Assembly: GCA_029582155.1 (NCBI GenBank)
Contig: CM055908.1
Coordinates: 25,110,757 to 25,174,756 of the forward strand
Direction of reading: 5' to 3'
DNA from: Panopea generosa
Lineage: Eukaryota; Mollusca; Bivalvia; Adapedonta; Hiatellidae
DNA: 64,000 nucleotides
Part shown: piece after piece, positions 26,401 through 41,400 of the stretch
Layout: the number at the start of each line of letters is the position of its first letter
Numbering within the stretch: position 1 is the stretch's first letter
Program-made: the position numbers and the translations under genes
Notes under the pieces: model-generated
What the model saw: the letters and a program-made list of their open reading frames with translations, nothing else
What the model was told of the DNA's origin: nothing
The model's database searches: none

Positions 26401-29400
26401 TGACCAGAAGTTAAAGATAAATTAGTATGAATTTGTCACATAAAATTGATTAAATCTCTTAACATAAAACAGAAACCAGATCAAACTGTAGGGTTAAACC
26501 ACGGCAGTAAACTAGTGGTAGAGCATCTGCCTGGCATGAAGAAGACTCCATTCAACCCTCAGTCGGTCATACAAAATACTTCAAAAATGTCACTAGAAGC
26601 TTCTTTATTTAGCGGTCATCATTTAGAGGATATTTCTGTTCGGCAGAATGTCAGTATAATGTGACAGGGTGGGGTATCATGTGTGTGATACGCTTAGAAA
26701 CTGTATCGAGTAGACACCGTTGTGATATGACTTAAAAACTGTAAAGCAACAGTAAACCCCTTACAACAACAACAACAACATATCAATTAGAACTATTGTC
26801 AGTCCCTGTGTGGAGCTGTGTTGGGAAGATATTACACTATAGCCAGGCATGGTTAGCTCAGTCAGTAGCACGACTGACTATTAATTCAATGATCATGCAT
26901 TTGAATCATCACTCAGCCACAGTCTCAGTGATTTTTGATATATAACATTGCTCAAATATTGAGTAATCTTCCAGGATCCTAGGAAAGAGTGGTCGGGTTA
27001 ACTGATCGCCTGTTAGCTCTTGATGGCATTTAAATGACATTAAATATTTAAGCACACATTTACCCTGTCAGTGTCCTCAACTGGTGTTGGTTTATTGTAG
27101 GTTGATGACATGATGGAGAAACTGAAGCAGAATTTGGCAGACCTGGAGAGGAAACAGGGACTTGAACAAGCCAGGCAAGCCAGAGTAAGTACAACATTGT
27201 GGTTAAATTGATAACATTATCATCGTGTCAGGAACAATGTCATGGGTTTGAGTTATGGACAGAGGATTTTGTCGCTAGGGCAGAGCCTGGTTACCGATAG
27301 ACATTATTGTTGACGAAATAGTCTTAATTGATTATAAGTATCTTTTCGTTGGTTTGAGGTGCCGATGGAAAATTCTGTTCAGAGGGATAAATGTTTTAAT
27401 GGCAACATGGCTCTTCTTTTTTTTTTTTAAAGATTTTTATTCAGGTTTGTTTTTATAGTAGTGCACGGATACCATAATATTTATGTATGAATGCATCATA
27501 GTGCAAAGTATTTGTCATAGCACCAGGATTTAATGAATGATATTATGTTACAGCGCTAGGAGGGTAGGACAAGCCCGTTGAGGAGGACTGGTAAAATACA
27601 CAGAAATCCTTGTCAAGTATACAAAGAATGATATTGCAACTCTATTCAGAGTGTTTTATGCGCCTTTTGCCTAGCATTGCTATTCTTGTTAATAATCTCA
27701 CTTTGTGATATAGACAAGAGCATCTAAGTTCACCTCTTTTTATTTTTGCTATTTATTACCTATGGTGTTTTGGTTACTTTCAACAATTAATTTTGTCGTG
27801 AAGAGACGATTCAAAAAGATAATTTTTTTACTGAAATGTTAGTGTTTAGTAGAAAAGATGGCTGCAAATGACATTTTGCTGTATAATGGAGACAACACAG
27901 ATTTGACTGTACCCAGGGTCAAACACATTGTCTCACCTCTAAAGTCATACACTGCCGTTGTACTTGGGTTAAGAATATGTATATAGCGAATGCATGAGTC
28001 TCATATGGAATTATATACATTGATATAGTATGAGACTCATATGCCTCTTGCTTTATTCTCATATGATATGTTTTATAAAATAATTATAATGTGGCACAGT
28101 TACCAGTACAGCTATGAAACTAGACTGCGTTTCACAAAAAAAACTTACGACAAAAATCGACTAAAAAACTGTTCATGATGTTTTTAATATTCGTCAAAAT
28201 GAACCCAAAGTTGGCTCAAATCGTGCAGAAAATGATATATTTTCTGGAAATACAGTCATTTAAAATGTAAATCAAAATATAAACATTTTACGAAAAAAAA
28301 ATGTCAAATTGAATTATGGCGATTTTTATCGTAAATTATTTTGTGAAACGCAGCCCTGGACACCATATAACTGGATGTCCAATGTGTTGGGCTCCATCAA
28401 CATTTGTGGAATGTATTAATGTGTATTTTGCAGCACCTGGCAGAGCGTCTGGAAAAGAGACGACAGATTCTGGAGTTCAGGAAACTTCAGGAGCAGCAAG
28501 ACAAGGACTCCATAGTGAATGAGGTGAAGTCCTTCGAGGAACCACTCGGCAAACTAATTGATGATGGTAAACTGCAGGAGCGACAGAAGAAGGAGATCCT
28601 CGATGAACACAAGAAAAACTTGGAAAATCTCCAAAAACAACATGAATTAGGTATACAATTACTGGTTTCTTGTTGTGATGGTTCCCTGTTTAAGTGATAC
28701 ATAGTAACTTTTTTCAAGTTGTAGTAGGTAAATTATAGCTGGTTCCCCGTGGAAGCCGATACATAATAACTGTTCTCTGTTGTTGGAGGTACATTTTGGT
28801 TGGTTCCCAGTTATAGAGGTATATGATATATAACTATTCCCAGTTGTAGAGGTATATAATAACTTTCCTGTTGCAGGAGGTATGTAATAACTGTCCCCTG
28901 TTGCAGATGCACATAATAACTGTCCCCTGTGTAGAGGTACCTAATAACTGTCTCCTGTGTAGAGGTACCTAATAACTGTCCCCTGTTGTAGAGGTACATA
29001 ATAACTGTTTCTTGTTGTAAAAGGTAGTTATATTTGTAGAGGTACATAATAACTGTCTCCTGTTGCAAAAGGTAGTTATATTTGTAGAGGTACATAATAA
29101 CTGTCTCCTGTTGCAAAAGGTAGTTATATTTGTAGAGGTACATAATAACTGTCTCCTGTTGCAAAAGGTAGTTATATTTGTAGAGGTACATAATAACTGT
29201 CTCCTGTTGCAAAAGGTAGTTATATTTGTAGAGGTACATAATAACTGTCTCCTGTTGCAAAAGGTAGTTATATTTGTAGAGGTACATAATAACTGTCTCC
29301 TGTTGCAAAAGGTAGTTATATTTGTAGAGGTACATAATAACTGTCTCCTGTTGCAAAAGGTAGTTATATTTGTAGAGGTACATAATAACTGTCTCCTGTT

Positions 29401-32400
29401 GCAAAAGGTAGTTATATTTGTAGAGGTACATAATAACTGTCTCCTGTTGCAAAAGGTAGTTATATTTGTAGAGGTACATAATAACTGTCTCCTGTTGCAA
29501 AAGGTAGTTATATTTGTAGAGGTACATAATAACTGTCTCCTGTTGCAAAAGGTAGTTATATTTGTAGAGGTACATAATAACTGTCTCCTGTTGCAAAAGG
29601 TAGTTATATTTGTAGAGGTACATAATAACTGTCTCCTGTTGCAAAAGGTAGTTATATTTGTAGAGGTACATAATAACTGTCTCCTGTTGCAAAAGGTAGT
29701 TATATTTGTAGAGGTACATAATAACTGTCTCCTGTTGCAAAAGGTAGTTATATTTGTAGAGGTACATAATAACTGTTCCCTGTTGTAGGTTTCCTTTGAT
29801 TTTAAATTTACAAATGGTTTATCAATAATTAAGCATTTTACCTAGTTTATACAAATCAGAGTTCTTGGGGTGGATGTAATTGTGATGTTGATATACATGT
29901 ATGTGGAATGCATGGTCCAGTAGAGTGTCAGATCCATGATCGGAGGGTCGTGGGTTCGATCATCCACCATGGCTATGTGTGATGTTCTTGCGCAACACTT
30001 ATTTCACATATGCTTAGTACTGGTTCTACTCAGGAAGACTTCCAGCATGATTTGTATAATTTCTAACAACTTGCTTCACAATTGAAATAAAATAAATAAG
30101 TTTAAAACAAGATATAAAAAAGCTGGGGAAAAGCCAACATGCTTGATCTTATAACATTCTGAGACATGGATCTAAATCAGGGTTGCATCCGAGAACAGTG
30201 AGATTGCTGCTGACTGGGACATCCTAGGTTGTTTTGTAGTGACAGCATATTCTGTATGATAATGAAAAGTCTTCTTTTGGTCACATTGTCTGTGGATGTA
30301 AATATAAATGAGAGATAGTAATGCCATGGAGAAATTGTGACAGTGCATCAGTCGTCATAGGTGATTCATGTCGATGACACTCCATCTTGATTAACAGTTA
30401 CATTGCTTGTTATTTACACAGACCAAATGCGGTCACAGAGTGAACTGGCCGAGAAACTACGTCAACGACGAGAAATTAGGATGAAAAAATTGGCTGATAA
30501 ACAATTGAAAGAAAAGTCAAATTTCCTTGAGAAGGCGGAGAAGAGCAGTAACACAGATGAATTTGTTAATGTAAGTTAAGACAAGTTTGGTAATATTGTT
30601 AATGTAAAATTGTTAAAGATGCGTTAAAAAATCTTTAGCATTAATGTTTAGTGATTTTTAAAAAGTTATCTTTGTGACCACTTTTAATGGCGACACTTAC
30701 TAAAAATATATAAAAATCAAAAGAAACACATATTGCTGACCAAATATTTTCCTGGGGTCGAAACTTTGTTGTTGCTCACCTGAGTGTAAGGCTGTCCTAT
30801 GAGTGTTTGGAATTATCCCTGTGTTTGTCATCTGTCTGTCAGAAACGACTGATTACATTTTACAGATGTATTATTTAATGAAGGAGATGCAGATTTGATC
30901 GACTGTTACGGCTCCATAATCTCAAGTGATTACAGTCACTTGGGATTGGGTGATTTTGATACACAAACACCTTTGTTTCCCTTTATTACGTTCAGCACCG
31001 TTATACAGCAAACATTTTTGCTGCCTGGTTTTCTTAAATTTATTGCATACTTCATGCTAATTTATGGTTGAGCCAGAGTCCAGGAAAATCTGTTAGCTAA
31101 TGTAAGCAAACAGTTAACCAAACAAATGCAGCCCTGGTAGGCTGTTTCATTTTTTAGGGATCATATGATCATTCATCTGGTAAATCTCTGGGTATGTCAG
31201 CTTTAGAGAGTTGTTTGACTGTACTGTTGTTATTTCTGTTTGTTGACTGTACTGTTGTTATTTCTGTTTGTTGACTGTACTGTTGTTATTTCTGTTTGTT
31301 GACTGTACTGTCGTTATTTCTGTTTGTTGACTGTACTGTCATTATATTTCTGTTTGTCAATTTACAGAACTATCAGAACCTTCTGCAGCATCAACAGCAA
31401 GAGACAGAGGCAACCCAGACAGATCTGGACCAGACAGAAATACAGGAGATGGAGAAAGCATCACAGGTATATAACCACTACTCATCATGCAGGACTAGGG
31501 ACCAATAAGATGTACTAACCAATACTAACCATTACTGAAGTACCACTCGATTTTATAAAAAATAACAAAATTGACATTTTGGTTGGGTGGGATTAAGGAT
31601 GGTGGGTGGGTGGGGAGTTGGGTCTGTAAAGATAGTACATGTGTAAAGTTGGTGGACTGATTTACTATTAATTATCATTGTTTCATGTTGAACAGCAAAG
31701 TTTAAGTTTGGTTGGACAGATTTTATTCATTTCCCAAAGCAACAAGAACCAGTTGATCATTTTGTGATCAAGAAACTTCAACTCTATAACATTTTTTTTT
31801 CGAATGGAATAATTAAGATGTGGAAAAGTTTTCATCCTGTCTGACTAGCTTTACAAATTATTATTTGCCCGACTTCAACTCACCAATGTGAGGGGGCAAG
31901 TGGAATTTTATACACATGCTGAAAATTAGTGACTATAATTAAACATGTGTGAAATATTGCAATATACCAAACACAGTGTACTGTAACTAAAACAATGTTC
32001 AGATTTCAGCATTCAACATTGAATGCAGAGTAACATAATGCAATCTGTATTCAACATTGAATGCAGAGTTATGCAATGCAATCTGTACTCAGCATTGAAT
32101 GCAGAGTAACGCAATGCAATCTGTAGTCAGCATTGAATGCAGAGTAACGCAATGCAATCTGTAGTCAGCATTGAATGCAGGGTAAGGTAATACAATCTGT
32201 ATTCAGCATTGACTGCAGAGTAACGTAATGCAATCTGTATTCAACATTGAATGCAGAGTAACGTAATGCAATCTGTATTCAACATTGAATGCAGAGTTGA
32301 GCAATGCAATCTGTAGTCAGCATTGAATGCAGAGTAACGTAATGCAATCTGTATTCAACATTGAATGCAGAGTAACATAATGGGTTCTGATGATATCTAA

Positions 32401-35400
32401 TCTTCTCTGTAGTTGATACAGTCAAAGAAGGATGTGTCAGTGAAGGAGGCAAGTGACAAGATGGTGCAGACAATCGCCCAGCAGGCCCAGCTGGCAGACG
32501 TGGATGTTAAACGCATCATCAAACTGCATAATCTGCGCATGGATGCAGTTGAGAATCAGAGAAAGGAAGAGAGGGAGCAAATGAGAGCAAGTCTACAGGA
32601 GAAGTGGCAACAGAGGATGCTGGTAAGTTGGAGAATATTAATGCTAGAAAGAAGATTCATGTAATTAATATTCATAACAATTCATCCAATTAGATTAATC
32701 ATTACATTTGCAGTACGTTGAGATTTACAACATGATGTTGATTGATACATTCTTATAAAGTGCTGTTTCCTAGTTGTTGATTCGGCCATAGTGATCTTCC
32801 TATATTGTATATTGGTATATAAATAAAAAAAGTCCCGGTATCGTCCCTTATTTCTATAATTTCTGAAAATCATTTACATTTAACATAGGCACAGCCATAA
32901 TGTTTTCATTATAACAATTATAAACATGTGATAATCACATATGATATTGGGAACCCAGCTAAATAGAAATTTTTCTTTGGTTAAATAGACTTCTACTTTC
33001 ACTTTCAAAACCTTGAAAGCAATGCTCTGATTTTAATGAGATTGGGTAGATGACACTTGCTATTTGTTAAAACTTTGCATCCATAGGGCTGGTATACAAA
33101 TTTGTCAATGGTCTCTCAAGAACAACACCCAATGCAGGTTCTAAGCTCTGTTCTTGCGGTGAAATTGAGATTAAAATAGTTTAGAATGAAACAATTTGTC
33201 AAAGATTTTTAAGTTTTTGTTTTAGGAATTTTATTATCTTAGCTGTCTTTGAAGCTTTCATTGCATTAAATGGATGTGATGTAATCTAGAATCAAAACCA
33301 TTTATTATTTCAATATATTCATAAGAATTATTTTTTTACTTTTTTTAAATATAAGTTTCAATTTCATTCTGATTGACATTGTTTGGAAGTGGCTTTAAGG
33401 CCACACTGGTACAGCTCTTTCAAATTATGTAAACTTTCGCCACTGTTTGTTTTCAACGTACCGTTTCTTCTTCATAGAATTTACAACAAAAAGAGAAAAC
33501 GGACCAGACAGAAAGGGAGACAATTCTTGAACAACAGGACTTGACAGTGAAGCAGGTCCTGAACAGTAACCTGGAATTGTCAGAAGAGTAAGTCTGCCTG
33601 ATGATAATGGATACACTACAACTGCTTCGGGGAAATCTTCATTTTTTTTTATTCCCCAGCCATTTAAAGAATGTTACACTGGTCCATCTATTCGTCCATG
33701 TGTCTGTTAAAAAAAATTAGTATCAGATCAGTTACTTCTAAAGGGTTATGTATTTAGTTAATATTTTGTGTGTACCTTTACATTTATAATATACAGGGCA
33801 AGTTTGATATTTGTCAATGTTGATCAGATTTATCGTTGAGTTTAAAGTACCTTTTTTTATTTAGTTTTTGTTAAAAATTGTTTCAAGCCAGCCATTAAAC
33901 TATTTTCAATGGGAAATTTGCTGGCCAGTCATTTATATATAGTTATAAATATCTATAACTGTTCGCAGTCTATTTCAATAATGAAGTTGGTCTGGGTAAA
34001 CAGTTGGCTGAAGATTTTGTTTGCTTTTATAAATGCCATGTTTAGTGGTAAGGATTGTTTTTATTTTTGTGAAACCCGTTTTACAGCTGTATAAATTGTT
34101 TTACATGTCATGGTCATTACTCATATATAACAATAAGAACTAAATATTTTAAATATATATCATTTCCCACTGTCAGTAAATTTATAAATCTAGTCTCATC
34201 TACAAATAAAAGACTAGTGCGTAATACATCAAGATATATTTCTGGGGTTTTAATGACTTAATTGACTGTGGTATTTGAAATATGAAATTAGTTACTTTTC
34301 AGCATGTAATTTAAAATAAAATTAAAATAATACATCTTTCAAGAACAACTAAAATAAAGATAACAGAGTTGCCCATTAAATCTCCAATCTCCGTCCAAAT
34401 ATCTAACACCTGTAATATGCATAAAGAAAGCACTTAAATATCACCAGCAAAACTTCTGTTCTCATTTTATAGACATTATATAAATTAATAATTTGAGAGC
34501 TCAGTACAAAAGAAGTCTAACTCAGTATAGACTAAGAAGGTGGATAGACTAATTTTGCACTATTAAGTCATTAATAAATTAACTTTATTTAAATATTACA
34601 CTATTTTAGTGGAGTGTATAGTTTCGTGGTAGAGTGTTTGACCCAGGATTTGGGGACTGAGTTCCATCCTCTGCCACGGCTGTGTGTGGTGTCCTTAAAC
34701 AAGAAACTTACCCACATTTGCTTAGTACTGGACCCATCCAGGGAGATGTAGAGCACGATTTGTTTAAGTTATAAGTACTCATTTCATCAATGTAAAATGA
34801 ATAAGATTAAAACTATATTTTGTTGCTTGTTACAGTGCTAAGGAGAAGATTATGCGAGAGCACGAGAGAAATATGGTGGCACTGAACAACCAGTTGTCAA
34901 GGAGCAAGTTGAAACAGCAGATGAGGTGGGATATTAGTGTATAGCTAAGTTGTTCCTCTTATACTTAATAAATATGCAGAAGGGAGATGGTGTTATTGAT
35001 GGGCTGATTAATGAACTGTCAAGTTAAGCATGCATGTTTTAATTTATGAAAGAACTTTATGGATGGTGTATATGTCTGATTTATGCGAAAAGATGTCAGA
35101 TTGTTCCGAGAAAGGTCATTTTAGATTGGTAAGTAGTGTTATGGCAAAAACACTATTTTTAATAGTTTTGTCCAAAAATAAAATGTGAACGTGAAGCTTC
35201 ATCACTTGTTTACAAAGATGATCTGCTGAGAACTGCACTTTAATCTTAAACTGAGCTGTGATTTGTTGAAATAAGAAGATTGCATTAAAGCCTGTATCAC
35301 AGAAGAAGTTGATGGGAAGTAAATGAAACTACACAATTGGTCATAAGAGGTGCTGATGGCAACTGGAAACGTTCCATTAGCCTTAGTTTGGATCGCTGTT

Positions 35401-38400
35401 CACACTTAGACTGTGTACTACAATCAAACCTGTCTTTAGCAGCCAGTCAATGAAAGGTACATAAATGGCATTTTAAGACAGGTTGATGCTTAAAATAGGT
35501 TAATTAGCTCTGAAAGCATAAGGCATGGGAAATAGTAAATGTGGCTGCTTAATAGAGGTGACCGCTTACAAATGACTGTATATAAATGGCTACCTAGGGG
35601 ACAATTTATACTATATCTGAGTAGATTAAACCTTACTGCACCCATATCATACACAGATGTTGGTAAATATATTTAGACCTAAAGCTTCTCATTTAAGGGT
35701 ACCGTTATAATTAAAGCTCTCATCAATGCTCCTTTTAATGATTTTATTATTTTAGAAAATATTGTTTAAAAACATGTCATAATTTAATTGTGTTGTATTT
35801 GACATGTTTTAAAATGTGAAAATATTTTTTCTTAATATAAAAAATGCACCATTGCTTACCTTTCTGATATATTTCTTTTACAGTTTAGAACACAAGTTGA
35901 GTGCCAGACGAGCAAGACTCAGTGAGTTACAAGCCCAGAAGAGAGCTGCAGAATCCGAGGCAGGACAACAGAATGAGAAGGAGATCAGACGTCTGCAGGA
36001 GAAGCTGGTACCTTGTTTAGTTATAAACTTATTTCTACATGGTTGACCGATTCAAATTAACTGAAATAATTTGAATGTACATATAATATATATTTCTTCG
36101 CCATTGAAAAATTATTGATTAGTTTTAAACTTATTTATACACAGTTAACCGATTCAAATTAACTGAAATAATTTGAATGTACATATAATATATATTTCTT
36201 CGCCATTGAAAAATGATTGATTAGTTTAAACTTATTTATACACAGCTGACTGATTCAAATTAATTGAAATAATTTGAAAGTACATATGATATATATATCT
36301 AGTCGTGACTTCAAATTCCCACCTTGTTAAATTCTCTTTGGTGATTGACATACAACACCGTGTCACATTGTCATTCATCTCTCACATCTGATTCAAGTGG
36401 AAAGGTCATCAGTCACTTGGGGAGATGGGTGTGTTTGAGTACTGGTTAACCTTCCAGGATCCCAGGAAAGAATAGTTAAGTTAACTGATCATCAGTTAGT
36501 CTTCAGTGGCATAAAAATGATGCTAAATCGTCAGACTTGTAGCCTTTGCTCCATGCATTTTCACAATGGTGCAAATGAACTGTTTTACTTGTAAAATAGG
36601 TGTGAATGATATGTACAAATGTTACAACTTGTCTCCTGTAAATGTGAAGAGTTTTTTGTCCTTGAGGTCATTTGTCAGTTAACTTACAGTGCTGCCATGA
36701 CCTTGTTTTGTATTTAGATATAAGACATAGAGTAGATGTGCATTTAGTATGCAATAATAGCATAATAGCAGAACGACATGTTTATGTAGAACATGTGTTT
36801 GGTTGTCATCTTTAAGTAGAAGTGTACATATTGTAGTTAATGGATATGAAGTTACTTATTGATAAACGTTATGATTGTATTGTTTTTCAGGACCAAGAAG
36901 TGTTGTTGTTTGAGAAAGAGAAGAAGGAAGCTGAAAACAACTTCAGAAAACGATTGGCTCTTGAAACCGAGGCTGCCCTGGCCCAACAGGAAGCTCAGCT
37001 GGCTGCACTGATTGGTCGTTTAGAGGTGAAACATATATTTCTGTATACCGTATAAACTGCAATGACATGACCTGTGTTTTAGTGTATGCTCTTGTTCAAT
37101 GATTCAATAAACTAATGACTATTTCCTATCGCAGAAATGTATCTGAGGCCTCTCTAAGCACTAAAAAGATAATAAATCAAACTCAAACTGCCAATGAGTT
37201 CGTACATTTCCCCTGCATATACTATCTATTGCAAAAGGTTAAAATACAATCTAACTGTAGAATGTGCTGCAGTAAGTACATGTGTACATGTATAGTATCA
37301 GGAGCATGTTACAGTAACCTTCGTTAGTCTATGAACTACTTGAATGTAAGATTACAAAAAAAAGTCGGGGGAAATTCATAACACAATAGTCAAGATCAGA
37401 AACGTGCCAAGATTTACATTTTTATAAACAGGTGTATTCAGACTATGTTTATAAAGTCTAACAATAAATATTATATCATCTTAAGAGCTTTTTTAACCAT
37501 TAGAAAATATATTAATAATTTAAATTAGCACACACTTTGCATAAATGAAATGCCTATATGTATCTCCATTCTCCATGTGGAAATCTTACCTTTTGTAGGT
37601 CAGTCAACTGGCCCCAGTTTCTATTAACATCTCATCTTGAGATCGTCCTAAACTCAGCTTTTTGAATTGTTACAACTTTATTTACATTCATAATTTTCCA
37701 TCTTATCTTTTTACAATGAGTGAAGATTCATTCTGACTTCAAATTAATGGAATTATTTAATTTGTAATGAGTTCAAGGAATCATTTAAAGAAATTGAAAT
37801 ATTTAAGGAATTTTGATTTGGGTCACACGTGTGAATTATTTGCTCAAATTGATATCTATCTATATATATATTTGTATAACTCAAATCCTACATAATCTGA
37901 AAAAGATATCTGTCTGTTAGGAGTGGTAAGGATGTTGTTGTTTTTAGCTATATACAATTTTTTGAGCACTGCTTCACTGAAATATAATGCTGCAGACACA
38001 TGGTATGATATACATACTGGCACCAGGCCGACCAGACCTAAAACTATTCTTTTAATGCTGAGCCCCAAGCGAGGAAGCTTCTGGTACCATTTTTAACTCA
38101 CCGGGACGAATGTAGTTTAAGTTTTGATGTTTGCCTCCAATCTCAATTTTTGCATGGTTGGTAAGTTTTATCCCATAGGTGAGCTTTGTTGTCTTCTGAC
38201 AACTCTTGTTCAAGTCTTTGGTATGACCCGGCCAGGGATTAAACTCACAACCTTCCACCTGCACGGCAGACACATTACCCTTAGACCACCGCTACAAAAC
38301 AAAATGATCAGGATTTAATGGCCTTATTTCATTGTATTATATTTTAATATTGGTTTGAGTGGTTAAATTTTATTTTATTTTTTAACTAGGTTGGTCATGC

Positions 38401-41400
38401 AAGAAGAATGGCAGTGCTTCAACAACAGGACAAAACAATTCAAGAATTACAGGTTTGTTATTATAGTTGATTTATATGTTGTCATGGTAACAATAACTGT
38501 ACAACACATGTATGATAAATTGTGGTTACATACAGTACTCCACCGAATAAATGGTACCTCCAATTAATGCCCTATTTTTAGCTCGTCTTTTTGAAAAAAA
38601 CGAAGAGCTATTGTCATGACCCTGGCGTCAGCGTTATCCATAGGTTAAAGTTTTATGTGTAGCTCACAATTTCTCTGTTTTTGAACAATGTATATAGCTA
38701 ACTTACCTAAATTTCCATACTTTGGGCTCTAAAACCTTAGGTTAAAGTTTTTTGATTAGCTCAGGTTTGGTTAAAGTTTTATGTTTAGCTCAGCTTTTTC
38801 TGTTTCTTAACAAACTACTCATGTTTTGGTGACTAAACTTCATAAACACATTCATGTTATGTTATAGAAACAATGTATATAGCTAACTTATTTAAATTTC
38901 CATACTTTGGGCTCCAAAACCTTAGGTTAAAGTTTTTGTTTAGCTCGTGTTTGATTTTCTTTTTTTGTTTTCTTAAATCAGTTTTATTTTTCTGTAATAC
39001 TATTGATTCTGTAAACTGATCACCATCAATTAAAAAAAAGTTAACATCACTGACCTTGACCTATTTAATGGACTTCGTTAATACTTGCATTATCGGGTTA
39101 AAAGTGTTATGTTTTATGAGCCTGAAACTTTTATTGGGTATTTATATGAATTGTACATGTAAATGTATCCAGATTGATAAATAGGTCTTAGATGGGAAAT
39201 ACTTTGCATCATTGTGTGAATATACCAGGTCCATTGTCCTCTAACCATCGGCTACCTGCCCAAGCCAAACCAAGATACAAACCATGCTGTCCATTTTTTT
39301 ATTATTTTTTTTTAATTAAATCAAATACTCTGCCCTTTTTCAATTTTGTTACCGACCCCAATTCCTTTACCCACACGCCCACACCCTTACCCACCGATAC
39401 ACCCTCCCTCTCTTTGTGTTAACCTGATATATTTAAGTTACTCTGTACAGCTCCATTCAGACATTGTGACTTATTTTCCAGTAGCTTGTTGAACGACTTA
39501 TCTTTATTTGAGTTTACCTGATACATTATAAACTGGTGTCCATACATACATAATATAAAATGTACATGGACTGGAAATGGCATTTAACCCCATTAAACAA
39601 GAATAAAAATATAAACTATAGCATTTTTTTTGTATGTACACATTTCAATCCATGTTTACAGAAACAGAAATCTATAGATTCCAAGTTGGAGGTAAACATT
39701 TAGTGTATATTTAAATGCTTGGTTTGCAGTTTGTTAGTGGTGAAACAAGGAAAACACATGTCATGTTTATATGCAGTCTTAGGTTAATGTCTACCGGTAA
39801 AGGAGTTATTTCAGTTTAAAATCATAAATTGTTATCATATTGTGTGTCAATGATTTTACTGTTACCATTTCTAGATTTTATCTGAAGAATATCAGTGTTT
39901 TGGTGCATGCCATGCCATCTGTCGTCAGTGTAAAGATTGTTTTACTTAATTTTGTAAATTTTTGTAAACCATATAATTGTGTGCATTTTATAGCATACAT
40001 TTGTATATAATTAGAGGGGTCCTCCATAGTGGAGTGGTCTAAGGGACTGTCATGTACTGACCACTGAGGTCGTGGGTTCGGGCCCAGCTTAGTCCACTTG
40101 CGGTCGTGGGTTCGGGCCCAGCTAAGTCCACTTACAGATGTGGGTTTGGGCCCAGCTCGGTCCACTTGCGGACGTGGGATCTGGCCCAGCTTGGTCCACT
40201 TGCAGACGTGGGTTGTGGCCCAGCTTGGTCCACTTGTAGACGTGGGTTTTGGCCCAGCTTGGTCCACTTGCGGACATGGGTTTTGGCACAGCTTACAAGC
40301 AATCAGAACTGGTTCTACTCTGTTTTCAAAATCCTTCTATATTAGAGGTGTCCATATGAAGTAAAGGGTTAAGAAATAAACATGTGTTTTTTTCATATTT
40401 CATGAAAAGGTTGTTAACAGATATACAAAATGTTGCATATAAAGAAATATTGACGTTAAGTAGAAAAATTAATTGATAAAAAAATTTTGTTTTGTAATTA
40501 TTTTTTTCTTAAGTTTGGTGCTTGGTGTGCATAATTTTCTTGCAGTGAATTTTTATCTAAGAATTTTTGCATTAGTTACATTGTTTATGCATTTAACCAA
40601 TTTAAGCCGACGCAATTAGCTCAGTCTGACTATCAATCCAGGGGTCGTGAGTTCGAATCCCCCTCCCGGCAACAGTCTCTGTGATGATTGATATACGACA
40701 TTGTGTCTCATTATCATTCGTCTCTCACCACTGATTCAAGTGGGAAAGTTATCTGTTACTTGCGGAGATGGGGTGTGCTCGAGTACTGGTTAATTCCAGG
40801 AAACAGTGGTTAGGTTAACTGATCGTCTGTTAGCCCTCGATGGCATAAAAATGACGCTAAATATTCAATTACCAATCAATATGCATTTAACCATCGAATT
40901 GTGTCATGATAGATAATATATTTAGTAATAACAGACTTTCCTATTTTTACATTTTTAATGTTGTGTTCCAATCAACACCTGTTAATTGCTGGTTAATTTA
41001 TACTCTTGTTTACTGGAACATTTAAATTGTAAACATATAGTCGAACCTATGTATGTGGTTACCTCGATTAAGCAGCCACCTGTCTTAAGCAACCATATTT
41101 TTTATTCCCCATTTCTATGTTTTCATAGTAAATTAACCTGTATTAAGCAACAACCTGTCTTAAAAGGCCACTTTTACTTCTTCCCTTGATTGGCTGCTAT
41201 AGACAGGTTTGACTGTATGCTGCCAAGTCACATGACAGGAAAAGCTTCCAAGCTCCAAAGTCCATCATATACAGTGTTGTTTACTGTTTAGTTCCAGTAC
41301 AATAGTACTTCTGCCATTGACAGTTTATCAGCTTGACTATTCTAATCTCTGTTTGGAAACAAGAGCAGTTTCAAGGCATTTCCAATGTTTGCATTTCATT

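Noticed and set aside
28811-29788. 318- and 241-codon open frames on opposite strands
   Set aside because: 48-bp minisatellite; identical 16-residue repeats on both strands and no gene context.
40098-40364. Small GC-rich proteins on both strands
   Set aside because: 34-bp tandem repeat read in several frames.
40610-40680. tRNA gene
   Set aside because: A and B boxes are present, but the sequence continues into a SINE body with target-site duplications; the same applies to the other tRNA-like heads.
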